A stretch of 64,000 bases of DNA from CAIKBL01 sp050247235 (lineage in GTDB: Bacteria > Pseudomonadota > Gammaproteobacteria > Ga0077536), in contig JBFWUN010000011.1 in assembly GCA_050247235.1 (NCBI GenBank), forward strand, positions 1 through 64,000, read 5' to 3'. Under the pieces are notes generated by a model that was not told where the DNA came from, did no database searches, and was given only the letters and a program-made list of their open reading frames with translations. Positions 35,199 to 44,639 of the stretch are shown one piece after another (the first letter of the stretch is position 1; the number at the start of each line of letters is the position of its first letter). The position numbers were made by a program, and so were the translations under genes.

Positions 35199-36275
35199 TC
35201 AATCATCGTCTTCCTCGGGAATGTGCGCCCGGAACTCCTCCGCGAGCAGCGCTTGCGCACCGCGCACGACCACCGCGCTGTCGGCGGTAAGCCCCGCCAC
35301 CAGCACCCGGCCGCCGGCATGGGGCAGCCCGCCATCCGCACGGTGCCGGCGGAACTCGCCCGGGGCGCTGCGCACGTAGAACCATTGTGCGCCGTCGTGC
35401 CAGACGAGCGCGGCGCCGGGGACCAGCCAGCCGGCAGTGGCGGGGGCTTCGTGCGGCAGCAGGCAGGTCAGCTGCATGCCCACGCGCAGCCGCGGGTCGC
35501 GGGCGATGCCGTGGTAAGTCGGGATCTGCGCCGCGCCGAACGCGGTGGGCGCTGCGCCGATGACTTCCACCGGCCGCGGATCCTCGGCCTGCGCCTGCGG
35601 GCTCGCCGTGATCGTGGCCGGCGGCGGCACCCGCGCGCCGAACTCGACGAGCTGCGCTTCCCCGGCCGCGAGCGCCTGGAACCATGGGGCGCGCTGCGCG
35701 GCGCCCGCGGCGAGCGCGGTGCCCCAGCGCGCCACCAGCGTGCCGTCGGCCGCCGCCAGTGCCGCGTCGCGCGCGGTGGCCGTAGCCTGTTCGCGCCGGA
35801 GCTGCACTTCCAGGTCAGCGAGTTCGCGGGCCACCGTGATCTCGCCGGCGGCGGCCAGCTGTCGCAGGCGGGACAAGCGCTGCGCGAGCGCGGCGATTAC
35901 CGTGCGCTGGGCCGCGGCGGCCGCCCGCGCCGCACCGGCGGTCCGCGCCGCCTCCAGGACCGGTGCCGGGTCGGCAACCCGTCCGAAGCTCTTCTCCATC
36001 GCGGCCACCTCGACGCGCGCCGGCGGCGCAGTGTCGAGATCCGCGAGCCGGATCTCCTCCGGGCGCAGCACGACCACCACGTCGCCATCGATCTGCCGGA
36101 CGCGCACCGGGACCGCATCGTCGTCATCGTCATCCTCGTCGCTGCCAGCGTCCGCGGCAGGCGCGTCCGGCGTGCGCGTCCCGACATCGCGCAGCGGCCC
36201 ACGCGTGGCATCGGTCAACCACAGGGTGACGGCCGCCCCAAGCGCAATCCCCACCAGCAGCAGCCAAATTCGCAT
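35199..36275 (-). CDS. RND efflux periplasmic adaptor (HlyD/MFP-type), unusual Asp-rich form
   Basis: A 358-residue protein. An N-terminal hydrophobic segment (IWLLLVGIALGAAVTLWL) anchors or exports it. A run of eight acidic residues follows, S-D-E-D-D-D-D-D-D, then a helical hairpin region (AQRLSRLRQLAAAGEITVARELADLEVQLRRE) and a beta part ending QALLAEEFRAHIPEEDDD. Its position between the channel and the permease identifies it. The usual lipoyl hairpin motif (G-x-V with V-x-x-G-x-x-V-x-x-G) is not obvious, so the membrane-proximal domain is divergent. The acidic runs at both ends could bind metal. Confidence 0.75.
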   Translation of the reverse strand: MRIWLLLVGIALGAAVTLWLTDATRGPLRDVGTRTPDAPAADAGSDEDDDDDDAVPVRVRQIDGDVVVVLRPEEIRLADLDTAPPARVEVAAMEKSFGRVADPAPVLEAARTAGAARAAAAAQRTVIAALAQRLSRLRQLAAAGEITVARELADLEVQLRREQATATARDAALAAADGTLVARWGTALAAGAAQRAPWFQALAAGEAQLVEFGARVPPPATITASPQAQAEDPRPVEVIGAAPTAFGAAQIPTYHGIARDPRLRVGMQLTCLLPHEAPATAGWLVPGAALVWHDGAQWFYVRSAPGEFRRHRADGGLPHAGGRVLVAGLTADSAVVVRGAQALLAEEFRAHIPEEDDD

Positions 36276-36279
36276 GGGT

Positions 36280-37737
36280 TCAGGGTTCCGGTTGCGTGGC
36301 ATCCGCGGCCTGCAGTTCGTCCAGGTAGCGCGCGAACGGCGGATCATCGCGCGGCAGGCGTGCGGTCGATTCGAGCGCATGGCGCGCGGCGCGCACCGCG
36401 GCCGCGCTCATCGCGAGCTGGACGTCCAGCTCCGCCACCTGTTGCGCGGCGCGGCGCTCCGCCAGCCGATCGACGACACCCGTCGCTGCCCGGGCCGCGA
36501 GTTCCTCGTGGTGCCGGCGCACGTCAGCGGCAATCGCCTGCGCCTCGCGGCGCACGTCCAGGCTCGTCTGCCAGCGTGCATACGCTTCGCTCAGCGCCGC
36601 GATCCTGGCCGCCTGCACCGCGTGCACATGCGCACGCGCCGCTTCACGCGCCGCTTCCGCGCGTGCAATCGCAGCATCGTGATTTGCCAGCACCGGGACC
36701 ACCACCCCTCCGAGCAGCGACCATACGTGATCGCCCTGGTCGAAGAAATAGCCGGGGTTGAGCTGCACGCTCGGATACTGCGCGTGGACCGCGAGCCCGA
36801 GATCGCGCTCGGCCGCGTCGAAATCGGCGAGTGCGGCCAGCACCGCCGGATCGTGCGTGAGCATGTGCAGCTGGAGATCGTCGTATGCCGGCGCCGGTCC
36901 GCCCGCCGGCGGCGGCGCGAACGCGAGGTCCTGCAGCGCGGTCACCGGCAGCGCAAGCGCCGCGGCGAGCGTTGCTTGCGCCTGCGCAGTCTCCGTGATG
37001 CGCGCGAGCCGCGCGAGCCGCGCATCGTTCGCCGCGAGCACCATGGTCTGCCATTCGAACGGATCCGCCACCCCCGCCGCGACGCTCGCGCGTGCCGCGG
37101 CGAGCGCCGCGTCCCGCGCGGCGAGTGCGCCCGCCTCACGCGCGGCGAGTTCGCGTTGCGCGAGCAACGCCAGCGCGGCGCCCACCGCGGCGTCGCGCGC
37201 CGTCCAGGCGGCAGCGACGATCGCAAGTCGCGCGCGCGTGATCTCCACGTCGGCCCGCGCGGCGATGAGTGCGCGCCGGCCGCGCGGCGCCAAGGTCAGT
37301 TCCACCGACGGACCGATGCTCCAATGGCCGCTCTGGTTGTCATCGATCAGTGAGTGCCGCTCGAGCCCGAGGCTGACGAGGGGATTCTGCCGCTGCACGG
37401 CGACCGCGCGCGCGGCACGCGCGACGGTGAGGGCCGCCTGCGCCTCGCGGACTGCACGGCTGCGCAGCGCCGCCAGCAGACCGATCCGCGCGGGGGTCCA
37501 GCGGGCCGGCGATCCGGCCGCGTCGGGATCCAGGCGTTGCCAGTCGTCGCGCCACGCGGGATCGTCGAGCCGTGCTGCCGCGAACTCGCGCGGTGTCAGC
37601 GCCTGGTCGACTGGCGCTTCGACATGGGGATGGCGCGCGCAGGCACCGGGCAGCGCGGCCACGATCACGAGCGCTGCGACGCGCGGCAGCGCCGACCGTC
37701 GACAGGCGGGAAGCAGGCGTGTCCATGCAACGGTCAT
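36280..37737 (-). CDS. TolC-family outer membrane efflux channel, probable lipoprotein
   Basis: A 485-residue protein. The N-terminus has a hydrophobic stretch ending VAALPGACARHP, where the Cys may be lipid-modified (an approximate lipobox). Repeated long helices follow (ARITETAQAQATLAAALAL; AEAAREAARAHVHAVQAARIA), and the conserved YPSVQLNPGYFFDQGDHVW near the middle is typical of this family. The start at 37737 is MTVAWTRL. The stop lies 4 bp before the adaptor start, so the three form one operon. Confidence 0.88.
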   Translation of the reverse strand: MTVAWTRLLPACRRSALPRVAALVIVAALPGACARHPHVEAPVDQALTPREFAAARLDDPAWRDDWQRLDPDAAGSPARWTPARIGLLAALRSRAVREAQAALTVARAARAVAVQRQNPLVSLGLERHSLIDDNQSGHWSIGPSVELTLAPRGRRALIAARADVEITRARLAIVAAAWTARDAAVGAALALLAQRELAAREAGALAARDAALAAARASVAAGVADPFEWQTMVLAANDARLARLARITETAQAQATLAAALALPVTALQDLAFAPPPAGGPAPAYDDLQLHMLTHDPAVLAALADFDAAERDLGLAVHAQYPSVQLNPGYFFDQGDHVWSLLGGVVVPVLANHDAAIARAEAAREAARAHVHAVQAARIAALSEAYARWQTSLDVRREAQAIAADVRRHHEELAARAATGVVDRLAERRAAQQVAELDVQLAMSAAAVRAARHALESTARLPRDDPPFARYLDELQAADATQPEP

Positions 37738-37977
37738 AGCGGGGTCACGGGCACGCGCAATCGGGACATTCTCAGGTTGACGTAGTGTAATGACCCCAGC
37801 GGGTTTGCGCTGCTCCGCGCGCCCCGGCGGATCGCGCGGCCCCCGCGCGGGATCGCAACGCCATCCGCTGAGGGCGTCGGCCGACGGGGTGCGTGGCCCG
37901 CGCATTGCGCCTAGGATCGGCAGCGGGGCCCGCCACCGGGCCTGGCAATCCACCGCCCCCAGCCACGCGAGGCCTCG

Positions 37978-39165
37978 ATGGACCTGAGATTCGGACCGCA
38001 GTACACCGCCTTTCGCGACGCGGTGCGCGCCTTCCTGGACGCGCACGGGACGGACGCCCCCGCCACCGTCGACCTGCGCGCGCCGCGGACGCTCGCCTGG
38101 CAGGCGCGCCTGCTCGAGCACGGCTATGCCGGCCGCACGATCCCGCGCGAGTACGGCGGCTTCGGCGCACGCCCGGACCTCCTCGAAGCACGGATCATCG
38201 CGGAGGAATTCGCGCGCGCGCAGGTGTTCCCGGGGATCGCCGGCCAGGGCATCATGATGCTCGTGCCCACGCTGCTCGAGTTCGGCACCGAGGAACAGAA
38301 GCGGACGTTCATCGCCCCCACCCTCCGCGGCGAGCTGATCTGGTGCCAGGGCTACTCCGAACCGAATGCCGGCAGCGATCTCGCCAGCCTGACCACCCGG
38401 GCCGAGCTGGATGGCGATGACTGGGTGATCAACGGCCAGAAGATCTGGACCAGCACGGCGCACCTGGCCGACTGGATGTTCTGCCTGGTGCGCACCGAGC
38501 CCGGGGCCCCCAAGCACCACGGGATCAGCTTCCTGCTGCTGCGCATGGACACCCCCGGCATCGAGGTGCGTCCGCTCGTCACGATGACCGGCGACGCGAG
38601 CTTCAACGAGGTGTTCTTCACCGACGTGCGGGTGCCCCGCCAACAGATCGTCGGCGCGCGCGGCGACGGCTGGAAGATCGCCAATGCGCTGCTCGGGCAC
38701 GAGCGCGGAATGCTCGGCAATCCGAACATCACCCTGCAGCGCTTCAATGCGCTCGTCGAACTGCTGAAACAGGAGACACTGGACGGTCGCCGCCTGATCG
38801 AGGAGCCGGTGTGGCGCGAGCGGCTGATGCGGATTGAAGGACGCATGCTCGCGCTTCGCTGCAATGATCTCCGGTTGCTGTCGGCACGCCTGAACCGACA
38901 GCCCGCGGCACTGGCGGGGCTGGTGGTCAAGCTGCAGGGAACGGAGCTGCGGCACGACCTGGAGGGGCTCGCGATCGATGCGCTCGGTGAACTCGGCGTG
39001 CTCTATCGCGGCAGCCCGCTGCTGCGCGACGACGGATTCTGGCAGCAGCATCACATGTACTTCCTGGGACTCATCATCGGCGGCGGCACGTCCCAGATCC
39101 AGAAGAACATCATCGCCGAGCGCGGGCTCGGCATGCCGCGCGAACCGGCCGCCGCCGCGGGTTGA
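37978..39165 (+). CDS. acyl-CoA dehydrogenase family protein
   Basis: A 395-residue flavoprotein. The signature regions are WCQGYSEPNAGSDLASLTTR (substrate/FAD region), INGQKIWTSTAHLADWMF, and GTSQIQKNIIAERGLG at the C-terminus, the FAD-binding end. It oxidises an acyl-CoA to enoyl-CoA. The TA to TG intervening bases give a separate gene 7 bp downstream for a second dehydrogenase. In sterol-catabolising bacteria such adjacent pairs build a heterotetramer; the arrangement here fits, though the substrate is not known. Confidence 0.93.
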   Translation: MDLRFGPQYTAFRDAVRAFLDAHGTDAPATVDLRAPRTLAWQARLLEHGYAGRTIPREYGGFGARPDLLEARIIAEEFARAQVFPGIAGQGIMMLVPTLLEFGTEEQKRTFIAPTLRGELIWCQGYSEPNAGSDLASLTTRAELDGDDWVINGQKIWTSTAHLADWMFCLVRTEPGAPKHHGISFLLLRMDTPGIEVRPLVTMTGDASFNEVFFTDVRVPRQQIVGARGDGWKIANALLGHERGMLGNPNITLQRFNALVELLKQETLDGRRLIEEPVWRERLMRIEGRMLALRCNDLRLLSARLNRQPAALAGLVVKLQGTELRHDLEGLAIDALGELGVLYRGSPLLRDDGFWQQHHMYFLGLIIGGGTSQIQKNIIAERGLGMPREPAAAAG

Positions 39166-39172
39166 GACAGCT

Positions 39173-40255
39173 ATGGATTTCGGACTCTCGAGTGATCAGA
39201 CCCTGCTGCAGGAAAGCCTTGCGAAAGCGCTCGCCGCGCACGCGCCGCTCGCGCGCGTCCGCCGCTACGCGGAAGACCCGGACGATCGTGCCGAAGACGT
39301 GTGCGCCGCGCTCGCTGATCTCGGGCTGCCCGGGCTCGTCACCGCGGAAGCCGCCGGCGGCGTCGGCCTCGGGTTCCTCGAGGCGGCGCTGGCGGCGGAA
39401 ACGCTCGGTGCGCACGTCGCGCCGGTGCCTTTCGCGGCGACGAACGTGCTGGTCCCGCTGGCGCTCGCGGAGGCCGGATCCGAGGCGCAGCGTGCGCGCT
39501 GGCTGCCGGCACTGGCCGCCGGCACGGTCACTGCCGGGCTCGCCGTCAGCGAACACACCGGCGCGCGCGAGGACGCCGCGGTGCACGTCCGTGACGGCCG
39601 GCTGCACGGGCGCGCGCTGTTCGTGCTGGACTTCGCGGCCGAGATCCACCTCGTGGCCGACGCGACCGGCGGCCTGCATCTCGTGGACGCTGCCGCGCCC
39701 GGGCTCGACCGTACATCGCTGGTGACGATCGATCGCACACGTCGCGTCGGTGAACTGCGTTTCACCGGCGTGCCGGCGGATCCGCTTCCCGGCAGCCTGG
39801 ACGGGGCGGCGCTCGGCCGGCTCATCGATCGCGGTAGAGTGCTGCTCGCCGCCGACACGCTCGGTGCCGCTCAGCACATGCTGGATGCCGCGGTCGCGTA
39901 CGCCGGCGAGCGGAAGCAGTTCGGCCGCGCGATCGGATCCTTCCAGGCCGTGAAGCACCTGTGCGCCGAGATGGCCGCTGCGCTGGAGCCGTGCCGGGCC
40001 CTGGTGTGGTACGCCGCGCATGCGCTCGATACTGCCGCCGATGACGCGCATCTCACCGCCTGTCACGCGAAGGCGCACGTGGCGGAGGTTGGCAAGTTCA
40101 TCGCGAAGACCGCCACCGAAGTCCACGGCGGCGTCGGGTTCACGGATCTGCTCGGCCTGCATTACTGGTTCAAACGGATCGGGTTGAACCGTCAGCTGCT
40201 CGGCGGACCGGAGCGCTGTCGCGCGGAGGCGGCGCAGGCGCACGGATTCGGCTGA
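39173..40255 (+). CDS. acyl-CoA dehydrogenase family protein, second of pair
   Basis: A 360-residue protein starting MDFGLSSDQTLLQESL at ATG 39173. It keeps the family helical core (RKQFGRAIGSFQAVKHLCAEMA; KTATEVHGGVGFTDLLGLHYWFKR) but is shorter and less conserved in the region used for FAD binding in the first subunit. That division, one subunit good in the N-terminal/FAD part and one in the C-terminal part, matches heteromeric alpha2beta2 acyl-CoA dehydrogenases. An alternative is an independent ACAD. It lies 7 bp after the first dehydrogenase. Confidence 0.9.
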   Translation: MDFGLSSDQTLLQESLAKALAAHAPLARVRRYAEDPDDRAEDVCAALADLGLPGLVTAEAAGGVGLGFLEAALAAETLGAHVAPVPFAATNVLVPLALAEAGSEAQRARWLPALAAGTVTAGLAVSEHTGAREDAAVHVRDGRLHGRALFVLDFAAEIHLVADATGGLHLVDAAAPGLDRTSLVTIDRTRRVGELRFTGVPADPLPGSLDGAALGRLIDRGRVLLAADTLGAAQHMLDAAVAYAGERKQFGRAIGSFQAVKHLCAEMAAALEPCRALVWYAAHALDTAADDAHLTACHAKAHVAEVGKFIAKTATEVHGGVGFTDLLGLHYWFKRIGLNRQLLGGPERCRAEAAQAHGFG

Positions 40256-40422
40256 GCGCGCAGCGACGACGCCTGTCGCCGCCCCTTTGCCCGCGGCCTC
40301 TGCGTCAATCTCCCGGTTGTTGTCGTTGAATCCGTCAATCGCCGCAATGAACGGGACGCCCGGGCGCGCGAGCCCCGCCACCCTGACCGGCACGTCACAG
40401 GCACCGGCGAAAGGGGGATCCG

Positions 40423-41187
40423 ATGAACGCGCTCGAAGGCAAGGTGTGCATCGTCGCAGGCGCGAGCTCCGGGATTGGTCATGCGACGGCCAGGCTCTTC
40501 GCGGCGGAAGGCGCGCGCGTGGTCGTGGGGGCGCGCCGGCAGGATCGCCTCGAGGCGCTGGTCGCCGAAATCACGCGGGCCGGCGGCTCCGCGTGCGCAC
40601 TGGCCGGGGACGTCACCGACGGCGCGTACGCGCACGCGCTGGTCAATCTCGCGATCGCGAACTACGGGGGACTCGACGTCGCGTTCAACAACGCGGGCAT
40701 CATCGCCCCGCTCGGTGAGACCACCGGCATCGCGCTCGCCGACTGGCGACGCACCTTGGACGTCAATCTCACCAGTGCGTTCCTGGCCGCCCAGGCGCAG
40801 GTCCCTGCGATGGTCGCCCGGGGCGGCGGTTCGCTGATCTTCACGTCGACATTCGTCGGCTACACGGTCGGTTTTCCAGGTGTGGCGGCCTACGCGGCAA
40901 GCAAGTCAGGGCTGATCGGACTTACGCAGGCACTGGCGGTGGAGTACGCGCAGCAGGGAATACGCGTGAACGCGCTGCTGCCCGGCGGCACGGATACCGC
41001 GATGTACCGGGAAATGAATGCCACGCCGGAAGCCCAGGCGTTCATCGTCAGCCTGTACCCGATGCGACGGCTGGCGACCGCGGAGGAGATCGCGCGCTCG
41101 GCGCTCTACCTCGCGAGCGACGCCGCGAGCTTCACCACCGGCACGGCGCTGCTCGTGGACGGCGGCGTGTCCATCAACCGGACCTGA
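40423..41187 (+). CDS. short-chain dehydrogenase/reductase (SDR)
   Basis: A 254-residue classical SDR. The NAD(P)-binding Rossmann motif GASSGIG is at residues 13-19. NNAG follows near 89-92, then the catalytic serine in IFTSTFVG and the YAASK active site, ending SFTTGTALLVDGG. It reduces or oxidises a carbonyl or alcohol group. It follows the acyl-CoA dehydrogenases after 167 bp, with a good AAAGGGGG ribosome binding site, so co-transcription is possible but not evident. Confidence 0.95.
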   Translation: MNALEGKVCIVAGASSGIGHATARLFAAEGARVVVGARRQDRLEALVAEITRAGGSACALAGDVTDGAYAHALVNLAIANYGGLDVAFNNAGIIAPLGETTGIALADWRRTLDVNLTSAFLAAQAQVPAMVARGGGSLIFTSTFVGYTVGFPGVAAYAASKSGLIGLTQALAVEYAQQGIRVNALLPGGTDTAMYREMNATPEAQAFIVSLYPMRRLATAEEIARSALYLASDAASFTTGTALLVDGGVSINRT

Positions 41188-41242
41188 GGCGCCTGGCACG
41201 GTGCGCCGGCAGGCCGCCCCGCGGCCGCCGGACGCGCGCGGA

Positions 41243-41620
41243 TCAGCGTCCTTCCAGCATGTAGTAAGGCAGGCACGCAGCATCCGGCAGCGCGTCGCGC
41301 GCCGGCACGTCCAGCGCTTCCAGCTGCCGCACCACGCGCCGCAACGCGGCCGCCAGTGCCGCGGCGTCCTCGCGCGTGAACGGCGCCGACTGCGCCCCCG
41401 GCCAGACACGCTCAACGTGCCGCGACACCGCCGCGGTGCCAGGGGCGAGGATCAGCACCGGTGCGTCGCCGCCCGCGGCGGGCACCAGCGCGAATGTCGA
41501 CGTCGGCCCTTCATGCACGCGCACGATCGCCGGCGCCGACAGTGCCGGCGAACCGACCGCGCGATCGTGACAGCACGCCAGCGCAACACAGGCCAACGCG
41601 AGGGAGGAATCTTCCGTCAT
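41243..41620 (-). CDS. hypothetical protein
   Basis: A 125-residue protein with a short hydrophobic N-terminus (SLALACVALACC) that may be a signal peptide with lipidated cysteine, then a small globular domain with no motif I recognise (APVLILAPGTAAVSRHVERVWPG). It lies 3' of the SDR on the opposite strand and upstream of, but not overlapping, the AraC regulator. The function is unknown. Confidence 0.6.
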   Translation of the reverse strand: MTEDSSLALACVALACCHDRAVGSPALSAPAIVRVHEGPTSTFALVPAAGGDAPVLILAPGTAAVSRHVERVWPGAQSAPFTREDAAALAAALRRVVRQLEALDVPARDALPDAACLPYYMLEGR

Positions 41621-41722
41621 CGTGAAGTCTCCGCATCAGGGAGGTTCACCGTAGGCATTTCGACATGTGTCCGCGCGCCGCTTCTTGCGCCCGAATGCGC
41701 GCGGCAGATGATCTCCGCGCGC

Positions 41723-42739
41723 TCAGTCCCGTGCGCGCCAGTCCGCGGGCGCGGTGCCGAACCAGCGGCGGAACGCCTTGCGGAAACTCGCCGCGTCCGC
41801 GTAGCCGAGCCGCGCGGCGACGTCCTGCACGCGGTTCGCGCGATCGGTGAGCAGCGCCGTGGCGCGGGTCTTCAGCACGTGCTCGGCTTCCGCCTGGAAC
41901 GTGGTGCCGGTGGCGCGCAGGCGCCGGATCACGGTGCGCGGCGAACATCGCAACTGCCCCGCCACCTCGTCGAGCGTCGGCACGCCGCGCGAGCCCGGTT
42001 TTGCGACCGCCGCGGCGAGCGCCTGCCGCACGCGCCCCACGGCATCGCGCGCATCGACCGGCTGTTCGGCCGCCGCACAACGTTCAATCGCCGCGTGCCA
42101 TGCGGTCTCGTCGAAGTTCAGGTTCGGGATCGCGCGCCACGCGGCCGGAATGACCAGCGCATCACGCGGACAACCGATCAGCACCGGGAAGTCGAAGTAA
42201 GCCGGGTAATATTCGCGCCCGGGCGGCGCGGGATCCGCGAGTTCGATGCGCGCGCCCGTCATCGCACCGAGGTGCATCGCGCGCACGTACTCGTGCATCA
42301 CGATGAGTGGCACTTCGGTCAGTGCCTGTCGCACCGCGCCCAGGTCCATCCTGGGCGTGACCTCGCAGCGGAACGTCGCGCCGATCCGTCGTCCGCGCCA
42401 GTCGAGGTACGGCACGCGGGCCGGCATGTAGCGCAGGAAAGCGTCCAGTCCCGCGCCGAGCGTCGGTGCGGTCAGGCAGGCCATCGTCACCGCGCCGTGG
42501 AAGTTTTCCGCCATCCGTTTGCCCCACTGCAGGTGCCAGTCCGGGGACGGCCGCAGCGGCAGGATGTTCGCGATGCACCGCAGGTGCTGGCGGATCGTCA
42601 GGGGGTGCGGGTAGGTGGCGAGTTCGGCCGGCGGGATGCCGGTGCCGGCAACGATCGCCGCGTGGTCCGCGAACTCCTGCGTCAGCAGCCGGACGTAGGT
42701 GTTGGGCATCAGGACATGGTCGAGATCGGCACGGCGCAT
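41723..42739 (-). CDS. AraC-family transcriptional regulator (Arabinose_bd-type N-terminus)
   Basis: A 338-residue regulator. The N-terminal ~200 residues match the ligand domain of the OruR/ArgR-like AraC group (PLTIRQHLRCIANILPLRPSP; GARIELADPAPP). The C-terminal helix-turn-helix pair is visible (TLDEVAGQLRCSPRTVIRRLRATG; QDVAARLGYADAASFRKAFRRWFGTAPADWR). I use ATG 42739; a TTG at 42757 is in frame. It is divergently transcribed from the Baeyer-Villiger monooxygenase, which is its likely target. Two 8-bp direct repeats lie between them. Confidence 0.92.
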   Translation of the reverse strand: MRRADLDHVLMPNTYVRLLTQEFADHAAIVAGTGIPPAELATYPHPLTIRQHLRCIANILPLRPSPDWHLQWGKRMAENFHGAVTMACLTAPTLGAGLDAFLRYMPARVPYLDWRGRRIGATFRCEVTPRMDLGAVRQALTEVPLIVMHEYVRAMHLGAMTGARIELADPAPPGREYYPAYFDFPVLIGCPRDALVIPAAWRAIPNLNFDETAWHAAIERCAAAEQPVDARDAVGRVRQALAAAVAKPGSRGVPTLDEVAGQLRCSPRTVIRRLRATGTTFQAEAEHVLKTRATALLTDRANRVQDVAARLGYADAASFRKAFRRWFGTAPADWRARD

Positions 42740-42747
42740 GGCTGGGA

Positions 42748-42777
42748 TTGTCACCAATTAACCCCTGCCTTGTCACC
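42748..42777. promoter_or_regulatory. pair of TTGTCACC direct repeats, candidate AraC operator
   Basis: TTGTCACC occurs at 42748-42755 and 42770-42777, spaced 22 bp start to start, about two helical turns. It is in the divergent region upstream of both the AraC regulator and the monooxygenase. AraC-family dimers commonly bind such repeats. This is inference from position and spacing. Confidence 0.4.
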
Positions 42778-42858
42778 TTGGCCCGCTGTCGCGGGATGTG
42801 CGGGATGCGGATACTGCGCGGCAATTCGCGACTTCCGAATCACCACGAGGACCGTTCA

Positions 42859-44460
42859 ATGCAAAGCACACGAGAATTCGACGCCATCGTCATCGGCGCG
42901 GGGATCGCCGGCCTGTACGCCGTCTACCGCCTGCGCGAGCTGGGCCTGAGCTTCCAGGGGTTCGACGCCGCGCCCGACGTCGGCGGCACGTGGTACTGGA
43001 ACAGCTATCCCGGCGCCCGCGTGGACTCACAGTCCTACGTCTACCAGTACTGGTTCTCGGAAGAACTGCTCAAGGAATGGGACTGGAGCGAGCGTTTCCC
43101 GTCGCAGCCCGAGACGGAGCGCTACCTGAACTTCGTGGCGGACAAGTTCGATCTCCGCCGGCACATCCGGTTCAACACGCGCGTCGCGCACGCCGCCTGG
43201 GATGCAGCCAGCAACCGCTGGACCGTGGAGACCGAGGATGGCGAACGCTACACCGCGAAGTACTTCGTGAGCTGCGCGGGCATGCTCTCGGCCCCGAAGG
43301 TGCCGCCGTTCGAGGGACACGAGAAATACCAGGGTGTCATCGCCCACACCGCGCGCTGGCCGCGCGGGCTGGATCTCAAGGGCAAGCGGGTGGGCGTGGT
43401 CGGCACTGGCGCCACCGGGATCCAGGTCATCCAGACCATCGCGAGCGAGGTCGCAGAACTCAAGGTCTTCCAGCGCACCGCGCAGTACGCCGTGCGGATG
43501 AACAACGAGCGCTACGATGCGAAGCGCTTCGCCGAGTGGCGGGCGCAGTACCCGCGGTTGCGCGAGCACGTGCACCACACGTTCGCCGGCTTCGATTTCG
43601 ACTTCCACCTGCCGTCGTGGCATTCGCTCACGCCGGCGCAGCGGCAGGCCGAACTGGAGAAGCTGTGGACCGACGGCTCGCTCGCGATCTGGGTGGGTGG
43701 TTTCCAGGAATCGCTGATCGATCCCGCGATCAACGAAGAGGTCTCCGAGTTCGTGCGCGGCAAGATCCGAGCGCAGATCAAGGACCCGAAGAAGGCGGAA
43801 TTGCTGGTGCCGCGCCTGTACGGCTTCGGCACCTACCGCGTGCCGCTGGAGAACGGCTACTACGAGGCGTTCAACCGCGACAACGTGGAAGTCGTCGATG
43901 TCCGCGCCACGCCCATCGAGCGTTTCACGGAGAAGGGACTCGTGGTTGCCGGTCGCGAATTCGAACTGGACGTGGTGATCCTCGCCACCGGCTTCGATGC
44001 CGGCACCGGCGCACTCGCCCGCATGGACGTGCACGGCCGCGATGGCCGTTCGCTGACGGCGCAGTGGAGCAAGGACATCCGTTCGACGCTCGGCCTGCAG
44101 GTGCACGGTTTTCCCAATCTCTTCACGGTTGCCGGACCGCTCGCCCCGTCCACCGCGTTCTGCAACATGACCACGTGCCTGCAGCAGCAGGTGGACTGGG
44201 TGATGAACTGCATCACGTGGATGCGCGCCAACGGCAAGCAGGCCATCGAGCCGTCGCGCGAGAAGGAAGACGAATGGGTGCGCCATCATGACGAAGTGGC
44301 GAACTCGACCCTGCTGATGCGCACCAGGTCCTGGTACACCGGCGACAACATCGAGGGCAAGCCGCGGCGGCTGCTCTCCTACATCGGCGGCGTGGGCAAC
44401 TACCGCAAGATCTGCGACGAGGTGCAGGCGAGCGGCTACCAGGGGTTCCTGGCGGCCTGA
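42859..44460 (+). CDS. flavin-containing Baeyer-Villiger monooxygenase
   Basis: A 533-residue enzyme. It has the FAD motif GAGIAG near the N-terminus, the NADPH motif GTGATG, and between them the Baeyer-Villiger fingerprint YQGVIAHTARWP at residues 157-168. WYWNSYPGARVDSQS and GTYRVPLENGYYEAFNRDNV are typical of the cyclohexanone/steroid monooxygenase group. It inserts oxygen next to a carbonyl using NADPH and O2, giving an ester or lactone. The upstream divergent AraC regulator suggests substrate induction. The substrate is unassigned. Confidence 0.95.
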   Translation: MQSTREFDAIVIGAGIAGLYAVYRLRELGLSFQGFDAAPDVGGTWYWNSYPGARVDSQSYVYQYWFSEELLKEWDWSERFPSQPETERYLNFVADKFDLRRHIRFNTRVAHAAWDAASNRWTVETEDGERYTAKYFVSCAGMLSAPKVPPFEGHEKYQGVIAHTARWPRGLDLKGKRVGVVGTGATGIQVIQTIASEVAELKVFQRTAQYAVRMNNERYDAKRFAEWRAQYPRLREHVHHTFAGFDFDFHLPSWHSLTPAQRQAELEKLWTDGSLAIWVGGFQESLIDPAINEEVSEFVRGKIRAQIKDPKKAELLVPRLYGFGTYRVPLENGYYEAFNRDNVEVVDVRATPIERFTEKGLVVAGREFELDVVILATGFDAGTGALARMDVHGRDGRSLTAQWSKDIRSTLGLQVHGFPNLFTVAGPLAPSTAFCNMTTCLQQQVDWVMNCITWMRANGKQAIEPSREKEDEWVRHHDEVANSTLLMRTRSWYTGDNIEGKPRRLLSYIGGVGNYRKICDEVQASGYQGFLAA

Positions 44461-44639
44461 TTCCCGCGCGGCGCAAGTCGCGCGCAACGGCCGCGCCACG
44501 CGGTGTCGCTCCGGATTGCGCACCACGACAGTCACTGCGTCCGTTGCGCCGGCCATTGTGCGGACCGATGCCGAAAATCCTTCGCGCGCGGGGTGCCCGC
44601 GGACGAGGATGCCCGGTATCCTGGGGTCCGTGAGCCGCC

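Noticed and set aside
40260..40393. Minus-strand fragment reading VAGLARPGVPFIAAIDGF as a decayed enoyl-CoA hydratase
   Set aside because: Only a short, weak resemblance in an intergenic space; the frame then runs antisense to the dehydrogenase without support.
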